Shown: positions 16,981 through 27,213, numbered from the stretch's first letter. The stretch is 64,000 nucleotides of DNA from Halanaerobiales bacterium (GCA_016278485.1 JADQBT010000001.1:1-64000), one strand, 5' to 3'. The notes: generated by a model from the letters alone, not told the origin. Program-made: numbers and translations.

Positions 16981-17937
16981 ATGGAGCAGGTTTTAGCTGT
17001 GGTTATTCCTTTTGTTATTATCATGTTAACAGGACAACCAGCTATAAAATTTTTGAAAAAATTAAATTTTGGACAACAAATAAGAGCAGAAGGTCCAGAA
17101 AGCCATCAGACTAAAGCTGGCATTCCTACTATGGGCGGCTTAATTATTCTTTTTGGAGTCATCATATCAGTTTTATTTTTACTTAATTTAAACCAAAATA
17201 TTTTATTATTATTGATCATTACTCTGGGAATGGGTTTAATTGGTTTTCTTGATGATTTTTTAAAAATAAGATTACAAAGATCAATGGGACTATCTGCAAA
17301 AGAAAAGTTAAGTGGGCAATTGTTATTAGGAATTTTATTGGCAACTGTCACTTTAGTTAAATATAATAGTTATCAGATTTTAATTCCCTTTCAAGGAGTA
17401 ATTAATATTAATCCGGTCTTATTTTTTCTAATGATAGTTTTTACTGTTGTTGGCACAGCTAATGCTGTTAATCTTACAGATGGACTTGATGGATTAGCTG
17501 GGGGAGTAACTGCTATTACAGCAGGTTCTTTTGCGTTACTTACTGCTTTACTTGGTTTCATTGAGTTATCTGATTTTAGTCTGATTCTAGCCGGTAGTTG
17601 CCTAGGTTTTGTTTGGTATAATAGTCATCCAGCCCAAGTGTTTATGGGGGATGTTGGTTCATTGGCTTTAGGCGGAGCATTAGCAACTATTTCAGTTATC
17701 TCTGGAACTGAAGTATTTTTATTCCTAATTGGTGGGGTATTTGTGATAGAAACAATTTCTGTGATGATTCAAGTGAGTTATTTTAGATTAACTGGTGGTA
17801 AACGAGTTTTTAGGATGACTCCTATCCATCATCATTATGAACTTAAGGGGATGCAGGAAAGTAAAGTTGTGGCCAGATTTTTATTGATTAGTTTAATTTT
17901 CTCTGCAATTGGACTTGCTGGATTTTATTTAATATAA
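16981..17937 (+). CDS. mraY: Phospho-MurNAc-pentapeptide transferase MraY
   Basis: The 318-residue integral membrane enzyme transfers phospho-MurNAc-pentapeptide to undecaprenyl phosphate, forming lipid I. Several hydrophobic helices are visible, with the family landmarks GIPTMGGL near residue 45, the aspartate motif FLDDFLK near 95, NLTDGLDGLAGG near 165 and the histidine-rich PIHHHYE near 282. AGGAGG precedes the ATG. Confidence 0.97.
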   Translation: MEQVLAVVIPFVIIMLTGQPAIKFLKKLNFGQQIRAEGPESHQTKAGIPTMGGLIILFGVIISVLFLLNLNQNILLLLIITLGMGLIGFLDDFLKIRLQRSMGLSAKEKLSGQLLLGILLATVTLVKYNSYQILIPFQGVININPVLFFLMIVFTVVGTANAVNLTDGLDGLAGGVTAITAGSFALLTALLGFIELSDFSLILAGSCLGFVWYNSHPAQVFMGDVGSLALGGALATISVISGTEVFLFLIGGVFVIETISVMIQVSYFRLTGGKRVFRMTPIHHHYELKGMQESKVVARFLLISLIFSAIGLAGFYLI

Positions 17938-17956
17938 CTATTTGAAGGAGCATCTT

Positions 17957-19318
17957 ATGTTTGATTTAAAAGGAGTTCGGGTAACAATTGTTGGTTTAAG
18001 TAAAAGAACAGGGCTGGCTTTGGTTAAATTTTTGGCCAGCAAAGGGGCAATAATTACAGTTACTGATAGCAAAAGTTGTTCTGATTTAAGAGAAGAGATA
18101 AATTTGTTAGAAAAATATCAATTGCGCCTCGATCTGGGTGGTCATAGTGAGAAAAGCAGAGAGGCTGATTTAATTGTTGTTAGTCCAGGTGTTCCGTTTG
18201 ATATACCTTTTTTGCAACAAGCGCGGCAAGAAGATATTGAAGTCATAAGTGAAATAGAATTGGCTTATCAGTTTGCAGAGGCTAAGATCATTGCTATTAC
18301 TGGTACAAATGGAAAAACAACAACAACAGCTTTATTAGCTGAGATGTTGGCTGATCTACCTGATAGAAAAGTGAAAGTTGCTGGCAATATAGGTATTCCA
18401 ATGATTAGTGAAATTGAAGATCTCGGGCCAGAAGATTTACTGGTTACAGAGGTGAGTTCTTTTCAATTAGAAGGTATTAAGGAATTCAAACCCAGTCTGG
18501 CACTTTTTTTGAATTTTGCTCCAGATCATCTTGACCGTCACCATAATCTTGAAAATTACTGGCAGGCCAAAATGAAGATTTTTGCAAACCAGACAGCAGC
18601 CGATTTAGCAATTATAAATTTTGATGACGAAAAATTATTGAAGTTAAAAAATCAGCTTAAAGCTAAAGTGTTTGGTATAAGTCTTAGAGAGAAAAGTTCA
18701 GTAATAATCAATGATGATATAATGTATTTAAATATCAAGGGTGATTTAGAAGAATTAATCAAGCTTAGTGAAATACCATTAACAGGGGAGCATAATTTAT
18801 ATAATATTGCCTTTGCAGCCTTGGCAGCACGTCTTATTGGCCAAAAAACAAAAATAATAAAGAAAACAATTAGTTTATTCAAACCAGCAGGTCATCGCAT
18901 GGAATCAATTAAGCTTTCTAATAGGGAGCTAGTTGTGATTGATGACTCAAAAGCAACTAATCCAGCTGCGGCTTATCAGGCCTTAGCTAGTTGCCAGAGG
19001 CCAGTAGTTTTAATTGCCGGTGGCCAGGCTAGAGGAGCAGATTTTAGTGAACTAGCACCATTAATTAAAGAAAAAGTTAAGCTGTTAATTCTATTAGGAG
19101 AGACAAAAGAACAACTGGCAGAAGAAGTATTAAAGACTGGTTTTAATAATATACATAAAGTAGATAGTATGAAAGAAGCAGTTTTTCTATCTGAACAGGA
19201 AATAAATAGAGGAGACTGCCTGTTATTATCTCCTGCTTGTCCTAGTTGGGATATGTATGCAAGTTATCAGGCTAGAGGAGCAGAGTTTCAAAAATATGTT
19301 AAGGAGTTTTTTGGATGA
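17957..19318 (+). CDS. murD: UDP-MurNAc-L-alanine--D-glutamate ligase MurD
   Basis: The 453-residue ligase adds D-glutamate to UDP-MurNAc-L-Ala. The Rossmann-like N-terminus binds the UDP-sugar, the P-loop is GTNGKTTTT near residue 115, and the DDSKATNP motif near residue 330 is typical of MurD. The ATG at 17957 follows GAAGGAG by six bases; an upstream in-frame TTG at 17942 precedes that site and is not used. Confidence 0.96.
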   Translation: MFDLKGVRVTIVGLSKRTGLALVKFLASKGAIITVTDSKSCSDLREEINLLEKYQLRLDLGGHSEKSREADLIVVSPGVPFDIPFLQQARQEDIEVISEIELAYQFAEAKIIAITGTNGKTTTTALLAEMLADLPDRKVKVAGNIGIPMISEIEDLGPEDLLVTEVSSFQLEGIKEFKPSLALFLNFAPDHLDRHHNLENYWQAKMKIFANQTAADLAIINFDDEKLLKLKNQLKAKVFGISLREKSSVIINDDIMYLNIKGDLEELIKLSEIPLTGEHNLYNIAFAALAARLIGQKTKIIKKTISLFKPAGHRMESIKLSNRELVVIDDSKATNPAAAYQALASCQRPVVLIAGGQARGADFSELAPLIKEKVKLLILLGETKEQLAEEVLKTGFNNIHKVDSMKEAVFLSEQEINRGDCLLLSPACPSWDMYASYQARGAEFQKYVKEFFG

Positions 19319-19343
19319 AATATGGTTATAAGGGAGTGAAATA

Positions 19344-20441
19344 ATGGGTGAACATGATTCCCCTGACCTTACATTAATCTTTGTTGTTGCCACCCTATTG
19401 GTGATTGGACTGATCATGATATTGTCTGCCAGTTCGATCAGGTCTCATGACCTGTATGGTGACAGTTATTATTTATTTAAAAACCAATTAAAATTTGCTG
19501 TGCTAGGTATAGTAATCATGCTGACGACAATGAAAATGGATTATCATATTTTTAAAAAATATGCAAGTTTGATTATGTTAATAGCAATTATTACACTTAT
19601 ATTAGTTTTAATTCCAGGTATAGGAAGGGAAACAAATGGATCACGGCGTTGGCTAGGTATTGGACCAATTGGTGGCCAGCCATCTGAATTTGCTAAATTA
19701 GCATTAATTATATTTTTGGCTAGTTTTCTGGATCGGAAAAGTGATAATATTAAGAGTTTTATTAAAGGAGTATTGCCTCCACTAGTTATCATGGGTAGTA
19801 TATTTTTTCTTATTTATCTGGAACCTGATTTAGGAACTGCTATTTCTGCAGCAGCAGCAGGGATGGTCATGATTTTTGCAGCAGGCATTAAATGGCTCCA
19901 TATCTTCTTACTGGGAATCGGCAGCTTTTCATTTTCTGTATATTTTATTTTATCAGTGGAATATAGACGGGAGCGTTTATTTGCATTCTTTGATCCCTGG
20001 AAAGATCCTCTTAACACAGGCTATCATACGATCCAATCTTTATTAGCCTTAGGTTCAGGCGGGTTGTTTGGTGTTGGAATTGGCCAGAGTCATCAAAAGT
20101 TTTTGTATTTACCTGAACCGGGTACTGATTTTATCTTTGCGGTGTTAGGAGAAGAGCTAGGCTTGTTAGGAACTTTCTTTGTCGTCTTTTTATATTTTAT
20201 GTTAGCTTACCGTGGCTTAAAAATTGCAATTAATGCTCCAGATATGTTTGGATCCATGTTAGCGGTAGGAATTACATCTTTAGTTGTTATGCAAGCAATT
20301 ATTAATATTGGTGTTGTGACAGCTTCGATGCCTGTAACAGGTATAACTCTACCCTTGATTAGCTATGGGGGTTCTTCTTTGACTATAATATTAGCTGGAA
20401 TGGGAATATTATTGAGCATCTCCCGTTATTCATTTAAATGA
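19344..20441 (+). CDS. ftsW: SEDS-family glycosyltransferase (FtsW/SpoVE)
   Basis: The 365-residue membrane protein has about ten hydrophobic helices and belongs to the SEDS family, which polymerises lipid II with a class B penicillin-binding protein. Family motifs include GSRRWLGIG near residue 93, PEPGTDFIFAVLGEE near 240 and PLISYGGSS near the C-terminus. Position between murD and murG matches ftsW in most bacteria and spoVE in Bacillus. The transpeptidase at 12008 is its probable partner. Confidence 0.94.
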   Translation: MGEHDSPDLTLIFVVATLLVIGLIMILSASSIRSHDLYGDSYYLFKNQLKFAVLGIVIMLTTMKMDYHIFKKYASLIMLIAIITLILVLIPGIGRETNGSRRWLGIGPIGGQPSEFAKLALIIFLASFLDRKSDNIKSFIKGVLPPLVIMGSIFFLIYLEPDLGTAISAAAAGMVMIFAAGIKWLHIFLLGIGSFSFSVYFILSVEYRRERLFAFFDPWKDPLNTGYHTIQSLLALGSGGLFGVGIGQSHQKFLYLPEPGTDFIFAVLGEELGLLGTFFVVFLYFMLAYRGLKIAINAPDMFGSMLAVGITSLVVMQAIINIGVVTASMPVTGITLPLISYGGSSLTIILAGMGILLSISRYSFK

Positions 20442-20449
20442 GGTGAAAT

Positions 20450-21571
20450 ATGAAGATTGTACTTACTGGTGGTGGAACAGGTGGACATATCTATCCAGCT
20501 CTGGCTGTTGGCAGCTATCTGAGTAATAAAGGCCATAAAATCGTATATATAGGTGGAGTAAATAAATTAGAAGCAGAATTAGCCTTAGAATCAGGTTTTC
20601 CCTTTTATGGAATCTCTGTCGCACCACTGCCTAGAAAAATAAGTATTAATTTGTTTAAAAATATATTTACTAATTTCAAGGGAATTTTGCAGGCATATCG
20701 ACTGATGAGACAGATTAAACCTGATTTAGTACTGGGGACAGGTGGTTATGTGGCTGGACCTGTGGTTTTGGCTGCTTCGCTTGCAGGTAAAAAGACAATC
20801 ATCCATGAACAAAATGCTTATCCTGGTATTAGTAATAAATTGTTGGCTAGATTTGCAGATGAAATCGCACTCAACTTTGCTGCCGCTAAAAAATACTTGC
20901 CAGAAAATGTACTTGCCAAAACAGTTATCACAGGAAACCCTGTTCGACAACAAATTATTACAACAACTAGAGAAAGAGCTGCTCTTGGCCTTAAACTTAA
21001 TCCAAATTTAAAGACAGTTGTTATCTCTGGAGGTAGTCAGGGAGCGCGTAGTATTAATGAAGCAGTAATTGGTATTTATAAAAAAATTATTAAAGATGAC
21101 CGCTTTCAATTAATACACTTGACAGGGAAAAGTAACTATCAGCAGATGCTAGATTTACTGACAGAGCAGGGACTAGGGGAAAGACCGAAGAGGCTTAAAA
21201 TATTACCTTATTTACATCAAATGGATTGGGCTTATGCAATGGCAGATTTAATTGTTTATCGTGCTGGAGCTACTGGTCTAGCTGAAATTACTGCACGTGG
21301 CGTTGCAGCAGTCTTAATTCCGTTTCCTTATGCAGCGGAAGACCATCAAGTTGTTAATGCGCAAGCATTGGTTAATCAGGGCGCTGCAATAATGATTCAA
21401 GAAAAAAATTTATCGGAAAAAAAGTTAACTTCTACAGTGTTTTCTTTACTTAATGATGACAAAAAAAGAGCAGATATGGCCAAAGCAAGTGCTAAACTGG
21501 GTAATCCGCAAGCTCTAGAGAAATTAGTTGAGTTAATCGAAGCTATCAATAGAGAAAATATTAATAGCTAA
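20450..21571 (+). CDS. murG: UDP-GlcNAc:lipid I N-acetylglucosaminyltransferase MurG
   Basis: The 373-residue peripheral membrane glycosyltransferase turns lipid I into lipid II. The glycine-rich GGGTGGHIYPA loop opens the protein, a second loop (SGGSQGARSIN) begins the C-terminal domain near residue 190, and the UDP-sugar region YRAGATGLAE near 275 with PFPYAAEDHQ follows. GAGGTGAAAT precedes the ATG, eight bases after ftsW. Confidence 0.96.
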   Translation: MKIVLTGGGTGGHIYPALAVGSYLSNKGHKIVYIGGVNKLEAELALESGFPFYGISVAPLPRKISINLFKNIFTNFKGILQAYRLMRQIKPDLVLGTGGYVAGPVVLAASLAGKKTIIHEQNAYPGISNKLLARFADEIALNFAAAKKYLPENVLAKTVITGNPVRQQIITTTRERAALGLKLNPNLKTVVISGGSQGARSINEAVIGIYKKIIKDDRFQLIHLTGKSNYQQMLDLLTEQGLGERPKRLKILPYLHQMDWAYAMADLIVYRAGATGLAEITARGVAAVLIPFPYAAEDHQVVNAQALVNQGAAIMIQEKNLSEKKLTSTVFSLLNDDKKRADMAKASAKLGNPQALEKLVELIEAINRENINS

Positions 21572-21641
21572 AATCAAGATGAATAACAGAATTTCAAATG
21601 GTGAATATAATAATAAATGACTTTTGTATGAGGGAGAGGAT

Positions 21642-23021
21642 ATGGTGAAAGAGATACATTTAATTGGCATCGGTGGTGTCTCTATGAGTGGAATAGCCAG
21701 TGTTTTATTAGATAGAGGCTATCGTGTAACCGGCTCTGATCTAAAAACAAGCAAATATATGCAAAACTTAGCTGCTAATGGAGCTAAAATTCAGCTAGAA
21801 CATCAGGCAAATAATTTACATAATCCTGACATAGTTGTTATATCTAGCGCCATTCCTAAGGATAATCCAGAACTTGTGGAAGCTCAAAAAAGGGGAATCC
21901 CAATCTACAAAAGAGCCGAAATTCTAGCAAAACTAATGCAGAATCAAAAAACAATTGCTATTGCTGGAACCCACGGAAAGACGACTACTACTTCCATGTT
22001 AGCAGTTATGGCAGATAATGCTGGTCTTGATCCTTCAATTATGGTGGGGGGATTAGTTCCTGAGTTAGGTGGAAATATTCAAAATGGTTCTGGAAAATAT
22101 TTTATTACAGAAGCAGATGAAAGTGATGGTAGTTTTCTATATTTTGATCCATCTTATGCGGTCTTGACAAATCTTGAATTTGATCACCCTGATTTTTATG
22201 AAGATGAGAATAAGTTAAGAGAAATTTTCTATGAATTCATAGAAAAAGTTCCTGATGCTGGTAAAATATTTATTAATCACGATGATCCATTTTTAGCTGA
22301 AATAGTTAATGAAGATGATCCGCGTCTCTTAACTTTTGGTATTGAAGGTGGAGTTTTTCAAGCGAAAAACATCAACTATCAAACAACAAAAACTAGTTTT
22401 GATCTTTATGCAGGGATGGACAGGCTTGGACAAATTAATTTATTAGTTCCGGGCCAACATAATGTATATAACGCTCTAGCAGCAGTTTCAGTTGCTTTAA
22501 GCATGGAAATATCATTTGAGACTATTAAAAACACATTAAGTAATTTTAAGGGTGCGGGCCGACGTTTTGAAAAAAAGGGATTACTTCGCAATGAAGATAT
22601 CTTGATAATAGATGATTATGCTCACCATCCAACAGAAATAAAAACAACTTTGAAGGCAGCGCGTCAATCAAAATATCAACGTATTATTGCTATATTTCAA
22701 CCACACCGTTATAGTCGTACCGAGAGTCTTTATAACGATTTTGTAGCTGCTTTTGCTTCAGCGGATTTAGTTATTATAACTGATATTTACGGAGCCGGTG
22801 AAAGTCCACGTCAGATCGATATGGAACAATTTACCTGTGACATTCAACAAAATAGCAGAGTAGAAGCAGTCTATATAAGTGATTTTTCTGATATAAAATT
22901 ATATTTAGATGAACATTTAAAACAAGGGGATTTAGTTTTAACATTAGGAGCTGGTGATGTTTATCAGGTAGGTGAAATGCTCTTAAAATCTGATACTGAC
23001 CAGAAGAAGGTAGGCGGCTAA
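21642..23021 (+). CDS. murC: UDP-MurNAc--L-alanine ligase MurC
   Basis: The 459-residue ligase adds the first stem residue, L-alanine. The N-terminal GIGGVSMSG loop, the ATP loop GTHGKTTTTS near residue 110, EADESDGS near 165 and DDYAHHPTE near 322 define MurC. ATG at 21642 follows GAGGGAGAGG; a TTG at 21624 lacks a site. The next gene starts one base after the stop, where many Firmicutes and proteobacteria have murB; no murB is present. Confidence 0.96.
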   Translation: MVKEIHLIGIGGVSMSGIASVLLDRGYRVTGSDLKTSKYMQNLAANGAKIQLEHQANNLHNPDIVVISSAIPKDNPELVEAQKRGIPIYKRAEILAKLMQNQKTIAIAGTHGKTTTTSMLAVMADNAGLDPSIMVGGLVPELGGNIQNGSGKYFITEADESDGSFLYFDPSYAVLTNLEFDHPDFYEDENKLREIFYEFIEKVPDAGKIFINHDDPFLAEIVNEDDPRLLTFGIEGGVFQAKNINYQTTKTSFDLYAGMDRLGQINLLVPGQHNVYNALAAVSVALSMEISFETIKNTLSNFKGAGRRFEKKGLLRNEDILIIDDYAHHPTEIKTTLKAARQSKYQRIIAIFQPHRYSRTESLYNDFVAAFASADLVIITDIYGAGESPRQIDMEQFTCDIQQNSRVEAVYISDFSDIKLYLDEHLKQGDLVLTLGAGDVYQVGEMLLKSDTDQKKVGG

Positions 23022-23022
23022 G

Positions 23023-23736
23023 ATGGATAATTTTTTAAATCATAAAAGTTTATTACTAATTATCCTGTTTATGGCTCTAGGAGCGGTTGTATCCTTATTT
23101 AGTTCACCACTTTTTGAAATAAAAAATATAAATTTTTTAGGTGATGAGCTCAACAATAAAGCTAAGATTAAGCAAGCTTTAGCAGATATATATGGTGAGA
23201 ATATATTTTTTTTACAAGAAGCACAACTAGAAGCTAAATTAGCCTACAATCCCTATATTTCTAATTTAGAACTCAATAAAAAATATCCACGCACAATTAA
23301 TTTAGAGATAGATAAGAGAACAGCTGTTGGCTGGATTAAAAATAGAGGACAAGCTTTAATTTTTGCAGATGATGGCTATATTTTAAAAAGGAAAGAAAGT
23401 CTAGATATTAACCTTCCCGAGATAGTTGGTTTTGGTTATAAGTTTAAGCAAGACAATCTAGTTTTTCCAGAAAATCTCGAAAAAATTATCAAGGGGATTA
23501 CTTATCTTACTCCAACTGAGAAGTCTTATATCAGTCAAATTACCTCTTGTAATGATGGTCAGACTAATGTTAAACTTGTTTCGGGTACTAGTGTATTATT
23601 GGGGGGAATTGATGAAATAGATCAAAAATTTAGGTTATTAAACTCAATTATTAAAAATAATAAAGAACACCTGTCTGAAGTAAGTTATATTGATTTGAGA
23701 TTAATACAAAAACCAGTAATTAAAATAAAAAAATAA
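23023..23736 (+). CDS. ftsQ: Cell division protein FtsQ/DivIB
   Basis: The 237-residue protein has one N-terminal membrane helix (residues 9-27), a POTRA-like domain starting at FEIKNINFLG and a beta domain. This is the FtsQ/DivIB layout; it joins FtsL and DivIC in the septal complex outside the membrane. Conservation in the family is weak, but PYISNLELNKKYPRTI is a typical stretch (Y-P-x-T motif). It follows murC almost directly and precedes ftsA. Confidence 0.88.
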   Translation: MDNFLNHKSLLLIILFMALGAVVSLFSSPLFEIKNINFLGDELNNKAKIKQALADIYGENIFFLQEAQLEAKLAYNPYISNLELNKKYPRTINLEIDKRTAVGWIKNRGQALIFADDGYILKRKESLDINLPEIVGFGYKFKQDNLVFPENLEKIIKGITYLTPTEKSYISQITSCNDGQTNVKLVSGTSVLLGGIDEIDQKFRLLNSIIKNNKEHLSEVSYIDLRLIQKPVIKIKK

Positions 23737-23779
23737 TAAAGGATATTTTAAGTTTATATTGAATTAAATAATTGGATAT

Positions 23780-23809
23780 TTGCAATAATTGATAAATATA
23801 TTTTATGAT
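23780..23809 (+). promoter_or_regulatory. Possible promoter for ftsAZ
   Basis: TTGCAA (23780-23785) and TATGAT (23804-23809) lie 18 bases apart in the 104-base gap before ftsA. The gap is very AT-rich, so a chance match is possible. Confidence 0.35.
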
Positions 23810-23840
23810 ATATTTTGTTTGAGAAAGGGGGTAGACTGTT

Positions 23841-25109
23841 TTGAAAAGACGTCGCATCGTTACTGGTCTGGATATAGGTACTACTAAAATATGCGCTTTA
23901 ATTGCCGAATTAAGTGCAAATCGTCAACTAGAGATAATAGGTATAGGAATAGCACCCTCACATGGATTACGCAAGGGGATTGTGGTTGATATTGATAAGA
24001 CAAGCCATGCTATTAAAAGTGCAATTCAAAAGGCTGAAATGATGGCGGGAATTAAAGTTGATTCAGCTTTTGTTGGTATAGCTGGTTCTCATATTAAGTC
24101 AATAAACAGTCATGGAGTAGTTGCTGTTACAGGTGAAGAAAAAGAAATTAAAAAGAGTGATGTAGATCGGGTTCTTGATGCAGCAAAGATAATTCCTTTG
24201 TCTACAGAAGAAGAAATAATCCATGTGCTGGCTAGAGAGTATATTGTAGATGGCTGTCAAGGTATTAAGGACCCCCTTGGAATGTCTGGTGTAAGACTAG
24301 AAGTGGAAACACATATTGTGAAAGGTTCTTCGACTTCTATTCAAAATTTAGTGAAAAGTGTATTACGTGCTGGTCTCAATGTAGATGACATTGTATTAGA
24401 ACCACTTGCTTCAAGTTTTGCAGTCTTATCAGAAGATGAAAAAGAACTGGGAGTTGCATTAGTAGATATTGGTGGTGGGACAACCGACTTGATTGTATTT
24501 CATGAAGGAAGTATCGCTTTTACTTCTGTCCTACCAGTTGGTGGTAATCATGTTAGTAATGATATAGCTGTTGGACTTCGTACACCTGTTTCGGAAGCGG
24601 AGAAAAACAAGATATTATATGGCTCTGCACTTGCTGAAAAGATTGATCCTAAAGAAAAGATAGAGGTACTTGCTGCAAGTGGTAGAGATAGAAAGAAGAT
24701 ACATAGAAAATATTTGTGTCAGGTGATAGAACCTAGAATGCACGAGGTTTTTTCTTTAGTTAAAAAAGAATTGGCAGAAGCAGGTGCAAAAGATCTGACA
24801 CCAGCTGGATTGGTTTTAACTGGTGGAGCTTCTTTACTGGATGATGCTACTGAATTAGCCTCAGGAGTTGTGGATCTTCCTGTTAGAATTGGTGAACCTT
24901 CCTATGTGAGTGGGCTATCAGATGTTGTAGAAAATCCAGTCTATATTAAAAGAGGAGATAAAGTACCTAAAGCAATTTTCTCCACAGCCGTAGGTTTGAT
25001 AGAATATGGTGCTAATTTTGGAGATAATGCTCAAGTAGAAAATAAGAGCAAAGATATTGTTAATAACTTTTTTAACCGCATAAAAGAGTGGTTCAGTGAA
25101 TTTTTTTAA
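23841..25109 (+). CDS. ftsA: Cell division protein FtsA
   Basis: The 422-residue actin-like ATPase anchors FtsZ to the membrane. The phosphate-1 loop GLDIGTTKICA opens the protein, the second phosphate loop is VDIGGGTTDL near residue 208, and the adenosine motif is LTGGASLLDD near 327. The C-terminus (FFNRIKEWFSEFF) is an amphipathic helix suited to membrane binding. The start is TTG at 23841 after AAAGGGGG. ftsZ follows after 18 bases. Confidence 0.96.
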   Translation: MKRRRIVTGLDIGTTKICALIAELSANRQLEIIGIGIAPSHGLRKGIVVDIDKTSHAIKSAIQKAEMMAGIKVDSAFVGIAGSHIKSINSHGVVAVTGEEKEIKKSDVDRVLDAAKIIPLSTEEEIIHVLAREYIVDGCQGIKDPLGMSGVRLEVETHIVKGSSTSIQNLVKSVLRAGLNVDDIVLEPLASSFAVLSEDEKELGVALVDIGGGTTDLIVFHEGSIAFTSVLPVGGNHVSNDIAVGLRTPVSEAEKNKILYGSALAEKIDPKEKIEVLAASGRDRKKIHRKYLCQVIEPRMHEVFSLVKKELAEAGAKDLTPAGLVLTGGASLLDDATELASGVVDLPVRIGEPSYVSGLSDVVENPVYIKRGDKVPKAIFSTAVGLIEYGANFGDNAQVENKSKDIVNNFFNRIKEWFSEFF

Positions 25110-25127
25110 TAGGGAGGGAAACTGTAG

Positions 25128-26207
25128 ATGTTTGATATTGGAACTGAGATTGAACAGTTTGCAAATATAAAAGTTGTAGGCGTAGGCGGTGGTGGTAATA
25201 ACGCTGTAAATCGGATGATTGAAGAAGGTCTTGAGGGAGTAGAATTTATTGCTATTAATACTGATGCACAGGCCTTAATGTCATCAAATGCGGGATTAAC
25301 CATTAGGATTGGTGAAAAAATAACGCGTGGACTTGGTGCAGGTGCAGATCCTACAATAGGTTTAGAGGCTGCTCGTGAGAATAAAGAAGAGCTCAGTCAA
25401 GCTCTTGAGGGAGCAGATATGGTTTTCATTACTGCTGGTATGGGTGGTGGAACAGGTACAGGAGCTGCTCCAGTAGTTGCTGAAACTGCTAAAAGTTTGG
25501 GAGCTTTAACTGTTGGTGTTGTCACAAAACCACTTACTGTTGAAGGTAGTCAACGTATGGCAAAAGCAGAAAATGGTATTGAAGAATTAAAATCCAAGGT
25601 GGATACTTTAATTACAATACCAAATGATAGATTACTTGAGGTTGTGGAAAAACAAACTAGTCTGATGGATGCCTTTAAAACAGCTGATGATGTTTTGCGC
25701 CAAGGTGTTCAGGGTATATCTGATCTTATAACTATTACTGGTATTATTAATCTTGATTTTGCTGATGTGAAAACTATTATGACTAATGCTGGTTCTGCTT
25801 TAATGGGGATTGGTAAAGCAAGTGGTGATGATAGAGCATCAGAGGCTGCCAGATTAGCTATTGCTTCACCATTATTGGAAGCATCAATCAATGGAGCTAA
25901 AGGTGTTCTTTTAAATATTACAGGTGGTATGGATTTAGGTATTCATGAAGCCAATGAAGCTGCTCGAGTTATTCAAGAATTAGCTGACCCTGATGCAAAT
26001 ATAATTTTAGGAGCAGTAATTGATGAAGAGTTAGCTGATGAGGTTAAAGTGACTGTTATTGCAACTGGTTTTGATAATACGGTTGTAGCAGAATCTGAGA
26101 TGGTAGATGAATATGAATCTGATGAGCTGGATGATGATTTTGAATTAGAGAGTTTTGACGGGGATGATCTTGATATTCCTGCTTTTTTAAGAAGACAGAA
26201 AAGATAA
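25128..26207 (+). CDS. ftsZ: Cell division GTPase FtsZ
   Basis: The 359-residue tubulin homologue forms the Z ring. The GTP-binding tubulin signature is [10 protein letters not shown] near residue 107, the GVGGGGNNA loop lies near 18, and the T7-loop region near 205 ([11 protein letters not shown]) holds the catalytic aspartates. After an acidic linker of about 25 residues the conserved tail DIPAFLRRQ binds FtsA and other partners. GGGAGG precedes the ATG. Confidence 0.98.
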   Translation: MFDIGTEIEQFANIKVVGVGGGGNNAVNRMIEEGLEGVEFIAINTDAQALMSSNAGLTIRIGEKITRGLGAGADPTIGLEAARENKEELSQALEGADMVFITAGMGGGTGTGAAPVVAETAKSLGALTVGVVTKPLTVEGSQRMAKAENGIEELKSKVDTLITIPNDRLLEVVEKQTSLMDAFKTADDVLRQGVQGISDLITITGIINLDFADVKTIMTNAGSALMGIGKASGDDRASEAARLAIASPLLEASINGAKGVLLNITGGMDLGIHEANEAARVIQELADPDANIILGAVIDEELADEVKVTVIATGFDNTVVAESEMVDEYESDELDDDFELESFDGDDLDIPAFLRRQKR

Positions 26208-26233
26208 ATTTAAAAAATAAAATAATTTTTGTT

Positions 26234-26265
26234 AAGCCCTGCTGCTTTTTTAATCAGCGGGGCTT
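26234..26265 (+). terminator. Hairpin after ftsZ
   Basis: Bases 26234-26244 pair with 26255-26265 (11 pairs, one G.U) around a ten-base loop. The following bases are only moderately T-rich, so this may be a weak terminator or an mRNA end-stabilising hairpin between the division genes and the sporulation set. Confidence 0.55.
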
Positions 26266-26282
26266 ATCTGCTTTATAGGCTA

Positions 26283-26329
26283 TTGACAAAATCTCTGTAA
26301 ATCTCCTGTAATAATCTAATTTCCTGTGA
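26283..26329 (+). promoter_or_regulatory. Candidate spoIIGA promoter with long spacer and CTGTAA repeats
   Basis: A perfect TTGACA -35 (26283-26288) has no good -10 at 17 bases. TAATAA (26309) and TAATCT (26312) lie 20 and 23 bases downstream. The spoIIG promoter of Bacillus subtilis is known for a 22-base spacer activated by Spo0A. Three copies of CTGTAA/CTGTGA occur at 26295, 26306 and 26324. The match to true 0A boxes is poor, so the assignment is tentative. Confidence 0.4.
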
Positions 26330-26364
26330 CATAAGTATTAAAAAGAAAGCTGGTGAAAAAAATT

Positions 26365-27213
26365 ATGGAAATATACCTGGAGCCGGCTCTCTTAAAAAAT
26401 ACCATCTTGACATTTTTGCTCATAAAAGCTGTTGCCTTAATGCGAGGTAAAAAAGTATCAAATAAAAGATTAACTATAGTGCTTTTAGTAAGTAACTTGT
26501 ATTTGTTAATTAATCTATTCTGGTATCTAGCGCAGACGGGATTAAATAAATTATTTATAAATTTTTTTGCAGCAATAAGCATGACCTTAATCGCATTTAA
26601 ATTTAAAAGTTGGCGTAATTTCTTAACAGATATTAGTTATTTATATTTAATTAGTTTTACTGGGGTTGGTCTTTTAACTGTTTATCAGAATTTATTAGTT
26701 GCCATGCCAAAAAGTGTTAAAATTTCTTTCTGGCCAGTATTAATTTTACTAATTATTTTTGTAAAAGCTGGTCAAAAATATTGGACATCTGTTTTACCAG
26801 TAAGACATGATCTGCTTGAATTAGAGATTATTTTAAAAGATAAGAAATTACAAATTAAGGGATTGCTTGATACTGGAAATCAACTAACTGATCCTCAGAC
26901 TGGTTTTCCAGTTATTATAGTAGAAGCTCGTAAAATATTTTCAGAAAATGAAATAGATCAACAACAGTTAGCAAGAAAAGATATCTCGAAATTATGTTTT
27001 GAGCATCATTATTTAGAGAGCTTTTCTTTAATACCTTATGCTGATCTTGGACAAGAAACAGGATTACTTGTTGGTTTTTGTCCAAAAGAGGTAAAATTTA
27101 TTTATCAACAACAAAAATTTTCTTGTAAAAAGGTGAAATTGGGCCTAGTTGATAAAAAGTTAAGTAAAAAAAATAAGTTTTCAGCAATTATTAATCCTGA
27201 ATTATTAAAATGA
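26365..27213 (+). CDS. spoIIGA: Sigma-E processing peptidase SpoIIGA
   Basis: The 282-residue membrane aspartic protease cuts the pro-sequence from SigE in the mother cell. About five hydrophobic helices occupy the first 145 residues, and the soluble half contains [11 protein letters not shown] with the catalytic D-T-G. ATG at 26365 gives the family-typical start MEIYL; an upstream GTG at 26353 is possible but less like relatives. Its substrate is encoded next, 19 bases downstream, and its activator SpoIIR two genes further. Confidence 0.92.
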   Translation: MEIYLEPALLKNTILTFLLIKAVALMRGKKVSNKRLTIVLLVSNLYLLINLFWYLAQTGLNKLFINFFAAISMTLIAFKFKSWRNFLTDISYLYLISFTGVGLLTVYQNLLVAMPKSVKISFWPVLILLIIFVKAGQKYWTSVLPVRHDLLELEIILKDKKLQIKGLLDTGNQLTDPQTGFPVIIVEARKIFSENEIDQQQLARKDISKLCFEHHYLESFSLIPYADLGQETGLLVGFCPKEVKFIYQQQKFSCKKVKLGLVDKKLSKKNKFSAIINPELLK

